The position numbers and the translations under genes were made by a program. Of a stretch of DNA of 64,000 nucleotides, positions 1 to 13,800 are shown piece by piece (the stretch's first letter is position 1; each line of letters starts with the position of its first letter). The notes under the pieces were generated by a model. The model ran no database searches and was not told where the DNA came from. It was given only the letters and a program-made list of their open reading frames with translations. This stretch comes from Symsagittifera roscoffensis (taxonomy: Eukaryota; Xenacoelomorpha; Acoela; Convolutidae): the NCBI RefSeq assembly GCF_963678635.1, contig NC_087069.1, positions 921,948 through 985,947 of the forward strand, written 5' to 3'.

Positions 1-719
1 GACAGAAGTATTCCACCGACTTGGCTTTATATTTCGACTCTGAGTTCGAAAATATGCTATAATCAACTCGAATCTATGCTTCAACTTTATTTTTGACTGA
101 AGTATTCCACCGACTTGGCTTTATGTTTCGACTTTGAGTTCAAAAATATGCTATAATCAACTCGAATCTATGCTTCAATTTTATTTTTGACAGAAGTATT
201 CCACCGACTTGGCTTTATATTTCGACTCTGAGTTCGAAAATATGCTATAATCAACTCGAATCTACGCTTCAACTTTATTTTTGACTTAAGTATTCCACCG
301 ACTTGGCTTTATGTTTCGACTCTGAGTTCGAAAATATGCTATAATCAACTCGAATCTATGCTTCAACTTTATTTTTGACTGAAGTATTCCACCGACTTGG
401 CTTTATGTTTCGACTCTGAGTTCGAAAATATGCTATAATCAACTCGAATCTATGCTTCAACTTTATTTTTGACTGAAGTATTCCACCGACTTGGCTTTAT
501 GTTTCGACTCTGAGTTCGAAAATATGCTATAATCAACTCGAATCTATGCTTCAACTTCAATTTTGACTGAAGTATTCCACCGACTTGGCTTTATGTTTCG
601 ACTCTGAGTTCGAAAATATGCTATAATCAACTCGAATCTATGCTTCAACTTTATTTTTGACTGAAGTATTCCACCGACTTGGCTTTATGTTTCGACTCTG
701 AGTTCGAAAATATGCTATA

Positions 720-2620
720 ATCAACTCGAATCTATGCTTCAACTTTGTTTTTGACTAAAGTATTCCACCGACTTGGCTTTATGTTTCGACTTTGAGTTCA
801 AAAATATGCTATAATCAACTCGAATCTATGCTTCAATTTTATTTTTGACAGAAGTATTCCACCGACTTGGCTTTATATTTCGACTCTGAGTTCGAAAATA
901 TGCTATAATCAACTCGAATCTATGCTTCAACTTTATTTTTGACTGAAGTATTCCACCGACTTGGCTTTATGTTTCGACTCTGAGTTCGAAAATATGCTAT
1001 AATCAACTCGAATCTATGCTTCAACTTTATTTTTGACTGAAGTATTCCACCGACTTGGCTTTATGTTTCAAAACTGAGCTCGAAAATATGCTATAATCAA
1101 CTCGAATCTATGCTTCAATTTTAATTTTGACTGAAGTATTCCACCGACTTGGCTTTATGTTTCGACTCTGAGTTCGAAAATATGCTATAATCAACTCGAA
1201 TCTATGCTTCAACTTCAATTTTGACTGAAGTATTCCACCGACTTGGCTTTATGTTTCGACTCTGAGTTCGAAAATATGCTATAATCAACTCGAATCTATG
1301 CTTCAACTTTATTTTTGACTGAAGTATTCCACCGACTTGGCTTTATGTTTCGACTCTGAGTTCGAAAATATGCTATAATCAACTCGAATCTATGCTTCAA
1401 CTTTGTTTTTGACTAAAGTATTCCACCGACTTGGCTTTATGTTTCGACTCTGAGTTCAAAAATATGCTATAATCAGCTCGAATCTATGCTTCAACTTTAT
1501 TTTTGACAGAAGTATTCCACCGACTTGGCTTTATATTTCGACTCTGAGTTCGAAAATATGCTATAATCAACTCGAATCTATGCTTCAACTTTGTTTTTGA
1601 CTGAAGTATTCCACCGACTTGGCTTTATGTTTCGACTCTGAGTTCAAAAATATGCTATAATCAACTCGAATCTATGCTTCAACTTTGTTTTTGACTAAAG
1701 TATTCCACCGACTTGGCTTTATGTTTCGACTTTGAGTTCAAAAATATGCTATAATCAACTCGAATCTATGCTTCAATTTTATTTTTGACAGAAGTATTCC
1801 ACCGACTTGGCTTTATATTTCGACTCTGAGTTCGAAAATATGCTATAATCAACTCGAATCTATGCTTCAACTTTATTTTTGACTGAAGTATTCCACCGAC
1901 TTGGCTTTATGTTTCGACTCTGAGTTCGAAAATATGCTATAATCAACTCGAATCTATGCTTCAACTTTATTTTTGACTGAAGTATTCCACCGACTTGGCT
2001 TTATGTTTCAAAACTGAGCTCGAAAATATGCTATAATCAACTCGAATCTATGCTTCAATTTTAATTTTGACTGAAGTATTCCACCGACTTGGCTTTATGT
2101 TTCGACTCTGAGTTCGAAAATATGCTATAATCAACTCGAATCTATGCTTCAACTTCAATTTTGACTGAAGTATTCCACCGACTTGGCTTTATGTTTCGAC
2201 TCTGAGTTCGAAAATATGCTATAATCAACTCGAATCTATGCTTCAACTTTATTTTTGACTGAAGTATTCCACCGACTTGGCTTTATGTTTCGACTCTGAG
2301 TTCGAAAATATGCTATAATCAACTCGAATCTATGCTTCAACTTTGTTTTTGACTAAAGTATTCCACCGACTTGGCTTTATGTTTCGACTCTGAGTTCAAA
2401 AATATGCTATAATCAGCTCGAATCTATGCTTCAACTTTATTTTTGACAGAAGTATTCCACCGACTTGGCTTTATATTTCGACTCTGAGTTCGAAAATATG
2501 CTATAATCAACTCGAATCTATGCTTCAACTTTGTTTTTGACTGAAGTATTCCACCGACTTGGCTTTATGTTTCGACTCTGAGTTCAAAAATATGCTATAA
2601 TCAACTCGAATCTATGCTTC
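720..2620. repeat. Higher-order repeat: two copies of a 940-bp (10-monomer) block
   Basis: Rare monomer variants recur at exactly 940 bp. The variant TTTCAAAACTGAGCTCG appears at about 1067 and 2007, the TTGACTAAAG variant at 751 and 1691 and again at 1409 and 2349, and the AATCAGCTCG variant in both copies. The match fails on the left near 700 (TTATTTTTG against TTGTTTTTG) and on the right near 2620. This shows a ten-monomer block that was duplicated as a unit, which is higher-order structure on top of the 94-bp repeat. Confidence 0.9.
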
Positions 2621-5609
2621 AACTTTATTTTTGACTGAAGTATTCCACCGACTTGGCTTTATGTTTCGACTCTGAGTTCAAAAATATGCTATAATTAACT
2701 CGAATCTATGCTTCAACTTTGTTTTTGACTGAAGTATTCCACCGACTTGGCTTTATGTTTCGAAACTGAGTTCGAAAATATGCTATAATCAACTCGAATC
2801 TATGCTTCAACTTTATTTTTGACTGAAGTATTCCAACGACTTGGCTTTATGTTTCGACTCTGAGTTCAAAAATATGCTATAATCAACTCGAATCTATGCT
2901 TCAACTTTAGTTTGACTGAAGTATTCCACCGACTTGGCTTTATGTTTCGACTCTGAGTTCGAAAATATGCTATAATCAACTCGAATTTATTCTTCAACTT
3001 TAATTTTGACTGAAGTATTCCACCGACTTGGCTTTATGTTTCGACTCTGAGTTCGAAAATATGCTATAATCAACTCGAATCTATGCTTCAACTTTGTTTT
3101 TGACTGAAGTATTCCACCGACTTGGCTTTATGTTTCGACTCTGAGTTCAAAAATATGCTATAATCAACTCGAATCTATGCTTCAACTTTAATTTTGACTG
3201 AAGTATTCCACCGACTTGGCTTTATGTTTCGACTCTGAGTTCGAAAATATGCTATAATCAACTCGAATCTATGCTTCAACTTTATTTTTGACTGAAGTAT
3301 TCCACCGACTTGGCTTTATGTTTCGACTCTGAGTTCGAAAATATGCTATAATCAACTCGAATCTATGCTTCAACTTTATTTTTGACTGAAGTATTCCACC
3401 GACTTCGCTTTCTGTTTCCACTCTGAGTTCGAAAATATGCTATAATCAACTCGAATCTATGCTTCATCTTTAATTTTGACTGAAGTATTCCACCGACTTG
3501 GCTTTATGTTTCGACTCTGAGTTCGAAAATATGCTATAATCAACTCGAATCTATGCTTCAACTTTGTTTTTGACTGAAGTATTCCACCGACTTGGCTTTA
3601 TGTTTCGACTCTGAGTTCAAAAATATGCTATAATCAACTCGAATATATGCTTCAACTTTAATTTTGACTGAAGTATTCCACCGACTTGGCTTTATGTTTC
3701 GACTCTGAGTTCGAAAATATGCTATAATCAACTCGAATCTATGCTTCAACTTTAGTTTTGACTGAAGTATTCCACCGACTTGGCTTTATGTTTCGACTCT
3801 GAGTTCGAAAATATGCTATAATCAACTCGAATCTATGCTTCAACTTTGTTTTTGACTGAAGTATTTCACCGACTTGGCTTTATGTTTCGACTCTGAGTTC
3901 GAAAAAATGCTATAATCAACTCGAATCTATGCTTCAACTTTAGTTTTGACTAAAGTATTCCACCGACTTGGCTTTATGTTTCGACTCTGAGTTCGAAAGT
4001 ATGCTATAATCAACTCGAATCTATGCTTCAACTTTGTTTTTGACTGAAGTATTCCACCGACTTGGCTTTATGTTTCGACTCTGAGTTCGAAAAAATGCTA
4101 TAATCAACTCGAATTTATGCTTCAACTTTAATTTTGACTGAAGTATTCCACCGACTTGGCTTTATCTTTCGACTCTGAGTTCGAAAATATGCTATAATCA
4201 ACTCGAATCTATGCTTCAACTTTGTTTTTGACTGAAGTATTCCACCGACTTGGCTTTATGTTTCGACTCTGAGTTCGAAAATATGCTATAATCAACTCGA
4301 ATCTATGCTTCAACTTTGTTTTTGACTGAAGTATTCCACCGACTTGGCTTTATGTTTCGACTCTGAGTTCAAAAATATGCTATAATCAACTCAAATCTAT
4401 GCTTCAACTTTGTTTTTGACTGAAGTATTCTACCGACTTGGCTTTATGTTTCGACTCTGAGTTCGAAAATATGCTATAATCAACTCGAATCTATGCTTCA
4501 ACTTTGTTTTTGACTGAAGTATTCCACCGACTTGGCTTTATGTTTCGACTCTGAGTTCAAAAATATGCAATAACCAACTCGAATCTATGCTTCAACTTTA
4601 ATTTTGACTGAAGTATTCCACCGACTTGGCTTTATGTTTCGACTCTGAGTTCGAAATTATGCTATAATCAACTCGAATCTATGCTTCAACTTTAATTTGG
4701 ACTAAAGTATTCCACCGACTTGGCTTTATGTTTCGACTCTGAGTTCGAAAATATGCTATAATCAACTCGAATCTATGCTTCAACTTTAGTTTTGACTAAA
4801 GTATTCCACCGACTTGGCTTTATGTTTCGACTCTGAGTTCAAAAATATGCTATAATCAACTCGAATCTATGCATCAACTTTGTTTTTGACTGAAGTATTC
4901 CACCGAGTTGGCTTTATGTTTCGACTCTGAGTTCGAAAATATGCTATAATCAACTCGAATCTATGCTTCAACTTTGTTTTTGACTGAAGTATTCCACCGA
5001 CTTGGCTTTATGTTTCGACTCTGAGTTCGAAAATATGCTATAATCAACTCAAATCTATGCTTCAACTTTGTTTTTGACTGAAGTATTCCACCGACTTGGC
5101 TTTATGTTTCGACTCTGAGTTCGAAAATATGCTATAATCAACTCAAATCTATGCTTCAACTTTGTTTTTGACTGAAGTATTCCACCGACTTGGCTTTATG
5201 TTTCGACTCTGAGTTCGAAAATATGCTATAATCAACTCGAATCTATGCTTCAACTTTGTTTTTGACTGAAGTATTCCACCGACTTGGCTTTATGTTTCGA
5301 CTTTGAGTTCGAAAATATGCAATAATCAACTCGAATCTATGCTTCAACTTTAATTTTGACTGAAGTATTCCACCGACTTGGCTTTATGTTTCGACTCTGA
5401 GTTCGAAATTATGCTATAATCAACTCGAATCTATGCTTCAACTTTAATTTGGACTAAAGTATTCCACCGACTTGGCTTTATGTTTCGACTCTGAGTTCGA
5501 AAATATGCTATACTCAACTCGAATCTATGCTTCAACTTTGTTTTTGACTGAAGTATTCCACCGACTTGGCTTTATGTTTCGACTCTGAGTTCGAAAATAT
5601 GCTATACTC

Positions 5610-6903
5610 AACTCGAATCTATGCTTCAACTTTGTTTTTGACTGAAGTATTCCACCGACTTGGCTTTATGTTTCGACTCTGAGTTCGCAAATATGCTATA
5701 ATCAACTCGAATCTATGCTTCAACTTTATTTTTGACTGAAGTATTCCACCGACTTGACTTTATGTTTCGACTCTGAGTTCGAAAATATGCTATAATCAAC
5801 TCGAATCTATGCTTCAACTTTGTTTTTGACTGAAGTATTCCACCGACTTGGCTTTATGTTTCGACTTTGAGTTCAAAAATATGCTATAATCAACTCGAAT
5901 CTATGCTTCAACTTTGTTTTTGACTGAAGTATTCCACCGACTTGGCTTTATGTTTCGACTCTGAGTTCGAAAATATGCTATAATCAACTCGAATCTATGC
6001 TTCAACTTTATTTTTGACTGAAATATTCCACCGACTTGGCTTTATGTTTCGACTCTGAGTTCCAAATAATGCTATAATCAACTCGAATCTATGCTTCAAC
6101 TTTATTTTTGACTAAAGTATTCCACCGACTTGGCTTTATGTTTCGACTCTGAGTTCGAAAATATGCTATAATCAACTCGAATCTATGCTTCAACTTTGTT
6201 TTTGACTGAAGTATTCCACCGACTTGGCTTTATGTTTCGACTCTGAGTTGGAAGATATGCTATAATCAACTCGAATCTATGCTTCAACTTTGTTTTTGAC
6301 TGAAGTATTCCACCGACTTGGCTTTATGTTTCGACTCTGAGTTCGCAAATATGCTATAATCAACTCGAATCTATGCTTCAACTTTATTTTTGACTGAAGT
6401 ATTCCACCGACTTGACTTTATGTTTCGACTCTGAGTTCGAAAATATGCTATAATCAACTCGAATCTATGCTTCAACTTTGTTTTTGACTGAAGTATTCCA
6501 CCGACTTGGCTTTATGTTTCGACTTTGAGTTCAAAAATATGCTATAATCAACTCGAATCTATGCTTCAACTTTGTTTTTGACTGAAGTATTCCACCGACT
6601 TGGCTTTATGTTTCGACTCTGAGTTCGAAAATATGCTATAATCAACTCGAATCTATGCTTCAACTTTATTTTTGACTGAAATATTCCACCGACTTGGCTT
6701 TATGTTTCGACTCTGAGTTCCAAATAATGCTATAATCAACTCGAATCTATGCTTCAACTTTATTTTTGACTAAAGTATTCCACCGACTTGGCTTTATGCT
6801 TCGACTCTGAGTTCGAAAATATGCTATAATCAACTCGAATCTATGCTTCAACTTTGTTTTTGACTGAAGTATTCCACCGACTTGGCTTTATGTTTCGACT
6901 CTG
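5610..6903. repeat. Higher-order repeat: two copies of a 658-bp (7-monomer) block
   Basis: Diagnostic variants recur at 658 bp: GAGTTCGCAA at 5681 and 6339, GACTTGACTT at 5751 and 6409, and TCCAAATAAT at 6061 and 6719. Seven monomers of 94 bp make 658. The blocks diverge before about 5610 and after about 6903. Confidence 0.88.
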
Positions 6904-9130
6904 AGTTCGAAATTATGCTATAATCAACTCGAATCTATGCTTCAACTTTAATTTTGACTGAAGTATTTCACCGACTTGGCTTTATGTTTCGACTCTGAGT
7001 TCGAAAATATGCTATAATCAACTCGAATCTATGCTTCAACTTTGTTTTTGACTGAAGTAGTTCCACCGACTTGGCTTTATGTCTCGACTCTGAGTTCGAA
7101 AATATGCTATAATCAACTCGAATCTATGCTTCAACTTTGTTTTTGACTGAATTATTCCACCGACTTGGCTTTATGTTTCGACTCTGAGTTCGAAGATATG
7201 CTATAATCAACTCGAATCTATGCTTCAACTTTGTTTTTGACTGAAGTATTCCACCGACTTGGCTTTATGTTTCGACTCTGATTTCAAAAATATGCTATAA
7301 TCAACTCGAATCTATGCTTCAACTTTATTTTTGACTGAAGTATTCCACCGACTTGACTTTATGTTTCGACTCTGAGTTCGAAAATATGCTATAATCAACT
7401 CGAATCTATGATTCAACTTTGTTTTTGACTGAAGTATTCCACCGAGTTGGCTTTATGTTTCGACTCTGAGTTCAAAAATATGCTATAATCAACTCGAATC
7501 TATGCTTCAACTTTGTTTTTGACTGAAGTATTCCACCGACTTGGCTTTATGTTTCGACTCTGAGTTCGAAAATATGCTATAATCATTTCGAATCTATGCT
7601 TCAACTTTATTTTTGACTAAAGTATTCCACCGACTTGGCTTTATGTTTCGACTCTGAGTTCGAAAATATGCTATAATCAACTCGAATCTATGATTCAACT
7701 TTGTTTTTGACTGAAGTATTCCACCGACTTGGCTTTATGTTTCGACTCTGAGTTCAAAAATATGCTATAATCAACTCGAATCTATGCTTCAACTTTGTTT
7801 TTGACTGAAGTATTCCACCGACTTGGCTTTATGTTTCGACTCTGAGTTCCAAAAAATGCTATAATCAACTCGAATCTATGCTTCAACTTTATTTTTGACT
7901 AAAGTATTCCACCGACTTGGCTTTATGTTTCGACTCTGAGTTCGAAAATATGCTATAATCAACTCGAATCTATGCTTCAACTTTGTTTTTGACTGAAGTA
8001 TTCCACCAACTTGGCTTTATGTTTCGACTCTGAGTTCGAAATTATGCTATAATCAACTCGAATCTATGCTTCAACTTTAATTTTGACTGAAGTATTTCAC
8101 CGACTTGGCTTTATGTTTCGACTCTGAGTTCGAAAATATGCTATAATCAACTCGAATCTATGCTTCAACTTTGTTTTTGACTGAAGTAGTTCCACCGACT
8201 TGGCTTTATGTTTCGACTCTGAGTTCGAAAATATGCTATAATCAACTCGAATCTATGCTTCAACTTTGTTTTTGACTGAAGTATTCCACCGACTTGGCTT
8301 TATGTTTCGACTCTGAGTTCGAAGATATGCTATAATCAACTCGAATCTATGCTTCAACTTTGTTTTTGACTGAAGTATTCCACCGACTTGGCTTTATGTT
8401 TCGACTCTGAGTTCAAAAATATGCTATAATCAACTCGAATCTATGCTTCAACTTTATTTTTGACTGAAGTATTCCACCGACTTGACTTTATGTTTCGTCT
8501 CTGAGTTCGAAAATATGCAATAATCAACTCGAATCTATGATTCAACTTTGTTTTTGACTGAAGTATTCCACCGACTTGGCTTTATGTTTCGACTCTGAGT
8601 TCAAAAATATGCTATAATCAACTCGAATCTATGCTTCAACTTTGTTTTTGACTGAAGTATTCCACCGACTTGGCTTTATGTTTCGACTCTGAGTTCGAAA
8701 ATATGCTATAATCAACTCGAATCTATGCTTCAACTTTATTTTTGACTGAAGTATTCCACCGACTTGGCTTTATGTTTCGACTCTGAGTTCCAAATAATGC
8801 TATAATCAACTCGAATCTATGCTTCAACTTTATTTTTGACTAAAGTATTCCACCGACTTGGCTTTATGTTTCGACTCTGAGTTCGAAAATATGCTATAAT
8901 CAACTCGAATCTATGCTTCAACTTTGTTTTTGACTGAAGAATTCCACCGACTTGGCTTTATGTTTCGACTCTGAGTTCGAAATTATGCTATAATCAACTC
9001 GAATCTATGCTTCAACTTTAATTTTGACTGAAGTATTCCACCGACTTGGCTTTATGTTTTGACTCTGAGTTCGAAAATATGCTATAATCAACTCGAATCT
9101 ATGCTTCAACTTTGTTTTTGACTGAAGTAG
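6900..9130. repeat. Higher-order repeat: two copies of a 12-monomer block (1129 bp)
   Basis: A one-base insertion variant (GAAGTAGTTCC instead of GAAGTATTCC) lies near 7053 and 8182. The GACTTGACTT variant occurs at 7350 and 8479, and the CGAAATTATG-plus-GTATTTCACC pair occurs in both. All are offset by 1128-1129 bp, which is twelve 94-bp units plus the inserted base. Further GAAGTAGTTCC monomers lie at about 9127 and 9503, so the variant has spread beyond the two blocks. Confidence 0.82.
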
Positions 9131-10079
9131 TTCCACCGACTTGGCTTTATGTTTCGACTCTGAGTTCCAAATAATGCTATAATCAACTCGAATCTATGCT
9201 TCAACTTTATTTTTGACTAAAGTATTCCACCGATTTGGCTTTATGTTTCGACTCTGAGTTCGAAAATATGCTATAATCAACTCGAATCTATGCTTCAACT
9301 TTGTTTTTCACTGAAGTATTCCACCGACTTGGCTTTATGTTTCGACTCTGAGTTCAAAATTATGCTATAATCAACTCGAATCTATGCTTCAACTTTAATT
9401 TTGACTGAAGTATTCCACCGACTTGGCTTTATGTTTCGACTCTGAGTTCGAAAATATGCTATAATCAACTCGAATCTATGCTTCAACTTTGTTTTTGACT
9501 GAAGTAGTTCCACCGACTTGGCTTTATGTTTCGACTCTGAGTTCGAAAATATGCTATAATCAACTCGAATCTATGCTTCAACTTTGTTTTTGACTGAAGT
9601 ATTCCACCGACTTGGTTTTATGTTTCGACTCGGAGTTCAAAAATATGCTATAATCAACTCGAATCTATGCTTAAACTTTGTTTTTGACTGAGGTATTCCA
9701 CCGACTTGGCTTTATGTTTCGACTCTGAGTTCGAAAATATGCTATAATCAACTCGAATCTGTGCTTCAACTTTGTTTTTGACTGAAGTATTCCACCGACT
9801 TGGCTTTATGTTACGAATCTGAGTTCGAAATTATGCTATAATCAACTCGAATCTATGCTTCAACTTTAATTTTGACTGAAGTATTCCACCGACTTGGCTT
9901 TATGTTTCGACTCTGAGTTCAAAAATATGCTATAATCAACTCGAATCTATGCTTCAACTTTGTTTTTGACTGAAGTATTCCACCGACTTGGCTTTATGTT
10001 TCGACTCTGAGTTCGAAAATATGCTATAATCAACTCGAATCTATGCTTCAACTTTGTTTTTGACTGAAGTATTCCACCG

Positions 10080-10845
10080 ACTTGGCTTTATGTTTCGAAT
10101 CTGAGTTCGAAATTTTGCTATAATCAACTCGAATCTATGCTTCAACTTTAATTTTGACTGAAGTATTCCACCGACTTGGCTTTATGTTTCGACTCTGAGT
10201 TCGAAAATATGCTATAATCAACTCGAATCTATGCTTCAACTTTGTTTTTGACTGAAGTATTCCACCGACTTGGCTTTATGTTTCGACTCTGAGTTCGAAA
10301 ATATGCTATAATCAACTCGAATCTATGCTTCAACTTTGTTTTTGACTGAAGTATTCCACCGACTTGGCCTTATGTTTCGACTCTGAGTTCGAAAATATGC
10401 TATAATCAACTCGAATCTATGCTTCAACTTTAATTTTGACTGAAGTATTCCACCGACTTGGCTTTATGTTTCGAATCTGAGTTCGAAATTTTGCTATAAT
10501 CAACTCGAATCTATGCTTCAATTTTAATTTTGACTGAAGTATTCCACCGACTTGGCTTTATGTTTCGACTCTGAGTTCGAAAATATGCTATAATCAACTC
10601 GAATCTATGCTTCAACTTTGTTTTTGACTGAAGTATTCCACCGACTTGGCTTTATGTTTCGACTCTGAGTTCGAAAATATGCTATAATCAACTCGAATCT
10701 ATGCTTCAACTTTGTTTTTGACTGAAGTATTCCACCGACTTGGCCTTATGTTTCGACTCTGAGTTCGAAAATATGCTATAATCAACTCGAATCTATGCTT
10801 CAACTTTAATTTTGACTGAAGTATTCCACCGACTTGGCTTTATGT
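10080..10845. repeat. Higher-order repeat: 4-monomer (376-bp) block, two copies
   Basis: The double variant TTTCGAATCTGAGTTCG plus CGAAATTTTGC occurs at about 10093 and 10469, 376 bp (4 x 94) apart, followed in both copies by the CTTGGCCTTATG variant at about 10365 and 10741. Confidence 0.75.
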
Positions 10846-13800
10846 TTCGACTCTGAGTTCGAAAATATGCTATAATCAACTCGAATCTATGCTTCAACTT
10901 TGTTTTTGACTGAAGTATTCCACCGACTTGGCTTTATGTTTCGACTCTGAGTTCGAAAATATGCTATAATCAACTCGAATCTATGCTTCAACTTTGTTTT
11001 TGACTGAAGTATTCCACCGACTTGGCTTTATGTTTCGACTCTGAGTTCGAAATTATGCTATAATCAACTCAAATCTATGCTTCAACTTTAATTTTGACTG
11101 AAGTATTCCACCGACTTGGCTTTATGTTTCGACTCTGAGTTCGAAAATATGCTATAATCAACTCGAATCTATGCTTCAACATTGTTTTTGACTGAAGTAT
11201 TCCACCGACTTGGCTTTTTGTTTCGACTCTGAGTTCGAAAATATGCTATAATCAACTCGAATCTATGCTTCAACTTTATTTTTGACTGAAGTATTCCACC
11301 GACTTGGCTTTATGTTTCGACTCTGAGTTCGAAAATATGCTATAATCAACTCGAATCTATGCTTCAACTTTGTTTTTGACTGAAGTATTCCACCGACTTG
11401 GCTTTATGTTTCGACTCTGAGTTCGAAATTATGCTATAATCAACTCGAATCTATGCTTCAACTTTGTTTTTGACTGAAGTATTCCACCGACTTGGCTTTA
11501 TGCTTCGACTCTGAGTTCGAAAATATGCTATAATCAACTCGAATCTATGCTTCAACTTTGTTTTTGACTGAAGTATTCCACCGACTTGGCTTTTTGTTTC
11601 GACTCTGAGTTCGAAAATATGCTATAATCAACTCGAATCTATGCTTCAACTTTGTTTTTGACTGAAGTATTCCACCGACTTGGCTTTATGTTTCGACTCT
11701 GAGTTCGAAATTATGCTATAATCAACTCGAATCTATGCTTCAACTTTAATTTTGACTGAAGTATTCCACCGACTTGGCTTTATGTTTCGACTCTGAGTTC
11801 GAAAATATGCTATAATCAACTCGAATCTATGCTTCAACTTTGTTTTTGACTGAAGTATTCCACCGACTTGGCTTTATTTTTCGACTCTGAGTTCAAAAAT
11901 ATGCTATAATCAACTCGAATCTATGCTTCAACTTTGTTTTTGACTGAAGTATTCCACCGACTTGGCTTTATGTTTCGACTCTGAGTTCGAAAATATGCTA
12001 TAATCAACTCGAATCTATGCTTCAACTTTGTTTTTGACTGAAGTATTCCACCGACTTGGCTTTATGTTTCGACTCTGAGTTCGAAAATATGCTATAATCA
12101 ACTCGAATCTATGCTTCAACTTTGTTTTTGACTGAAGTATTCCACCGACTTGGCTTTATGTTTCGACTCTGAGTTCGAAAATATGCCATAATCAACTCGA
12201 ATCTATGCTTCAACTTTATTTTTGACTGAAGTATTCCACCGACTTGGCTTTATGTTTCGACTCTGAGTTCGAAAATATGCTATAATCAACTCGAATCTAT
12301 GCTTCAACTTTGTTTTTGATTGAAGTATTCCACCGACTTGGCTTTATGTTCGACTCTGAGTTCGAAAATATGCTATAATCAACTCGAATCTATGCTTCAA
12401 CTTTGTTTTTGACTGAAGTATTCCACCGACTTGGCTTTATGTTTCGACTCTGAGTTCGAAAATATGCTATAATCAACTCGAATCTATGCTTCAACTTTAA
12501 TTTTGACTGAAGTATTCCACCGACTTGGCTTTATGTTTCGACTCTGAGTTCGAAATTATGCTATAATCAACTCGAATCTATGCTTCAACTTTAATTTGGA
12601 CTAAAGTATTCCACCGACTTGGCTTTATGTTTCAACTCTGAGTTCGAAATTATGCTATAATCAACTCGAATCTATGCTTCAACTTTGTTTTTGACTGAAG
12701 TATTCCACCGACTTGGCTTTATGTTTCGACTCTGAGTTCAAAAATATGCCATAATCAACTCGAATCTATGCTTCAACTTTATTTTTGACTGAAGTATTCC
12801 ACCGACTTGCCTTTATGTTTCGACTCTGAGTTCAAAAATATGCTATAATCAACTCGAATCTATGCTTCAACTTTGTTTTTGACTGAAGTATTCCACCTAC
12901 TTGGCTTTATGTTTCGACTCTGAGTTCAAAAATATGCTATAATCAACTCGAATCTATGCTTCAACTTTGTTTTTGACTGAAGTATTCCACCGACTTGGCT
13001 TTATGTTTCGACTCTGAGTTCGAAAATATGCCATAATCAACTCGAATCTATGCTTCAACTTTATTTTTGACCAAAGTATTCCACCGACTTGGCTTTATGT
13101 TTCGACTCTGAGTTCGAAAATATGCTATAATCAACTCGAATCTATGCTTCAACTTTATTTTTGACTGAAGTATTCCACCGACTTGGCTTTATGTTTCGAC
13201 TCTGAGTTCGAAAATATGCCATAATCAACTCGAATCTATGCTTCAACTTTATTTTTGACTAAAGTATTCCACCGACTTGGCTTTATGTTTCGACTCTGAG
13301 TTCGAAAATATGCTATAATCAACTCGAATCTATGCTTCAACTTTGTTTTTGACTGAAGTATTCCACCGACTTGGCTTTATGTTTCGACTCTGAGTTCGAA
13401 AATATGCTATAATCAACTCGAATCTATGCTTCAACTTTTTTTTTGACTGAAGTATTCCACCGACTTGGCTTTATGTTTCGACTCTGAGTTCGAAAAAATG
13501 CTATAATCAACTCGAATCTATGCTTCAACTTTATTTTTGACTGAAGTATTCCACCGACTTGGCTTTATGTTTCGACTCTGAGTTCGAAAATATGCTATAA
13601 TCAACTCGAATCTATGCTTCAACTTTGTTTTTGACTGAAGTATTCCACCGACTTGGCTTTATGTTTCGACTCTGAGTTCGAAAATATGCTATAATCAACT
13701 CGAATCTATGCTTCAACTTTGTTTTTGACTGAAGTATTCCACCGACTTGGCTTTATGTTTCGACTCTGAGTTCAAAAATATGCTATAATCAACTCGAATC

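Noticed and set aside
33-50. CENP-B-box-like match in the TTCG-containing palindrome
   Set aside because: The A and the CGGG of the box are not at the required positions.
3558-3749. 63-codon minus-strand frame in the satellite
   Set aside because: It spans two monomers with private changes, and the 94-bp period shifts the frame; neighbouring copies do not keep it.
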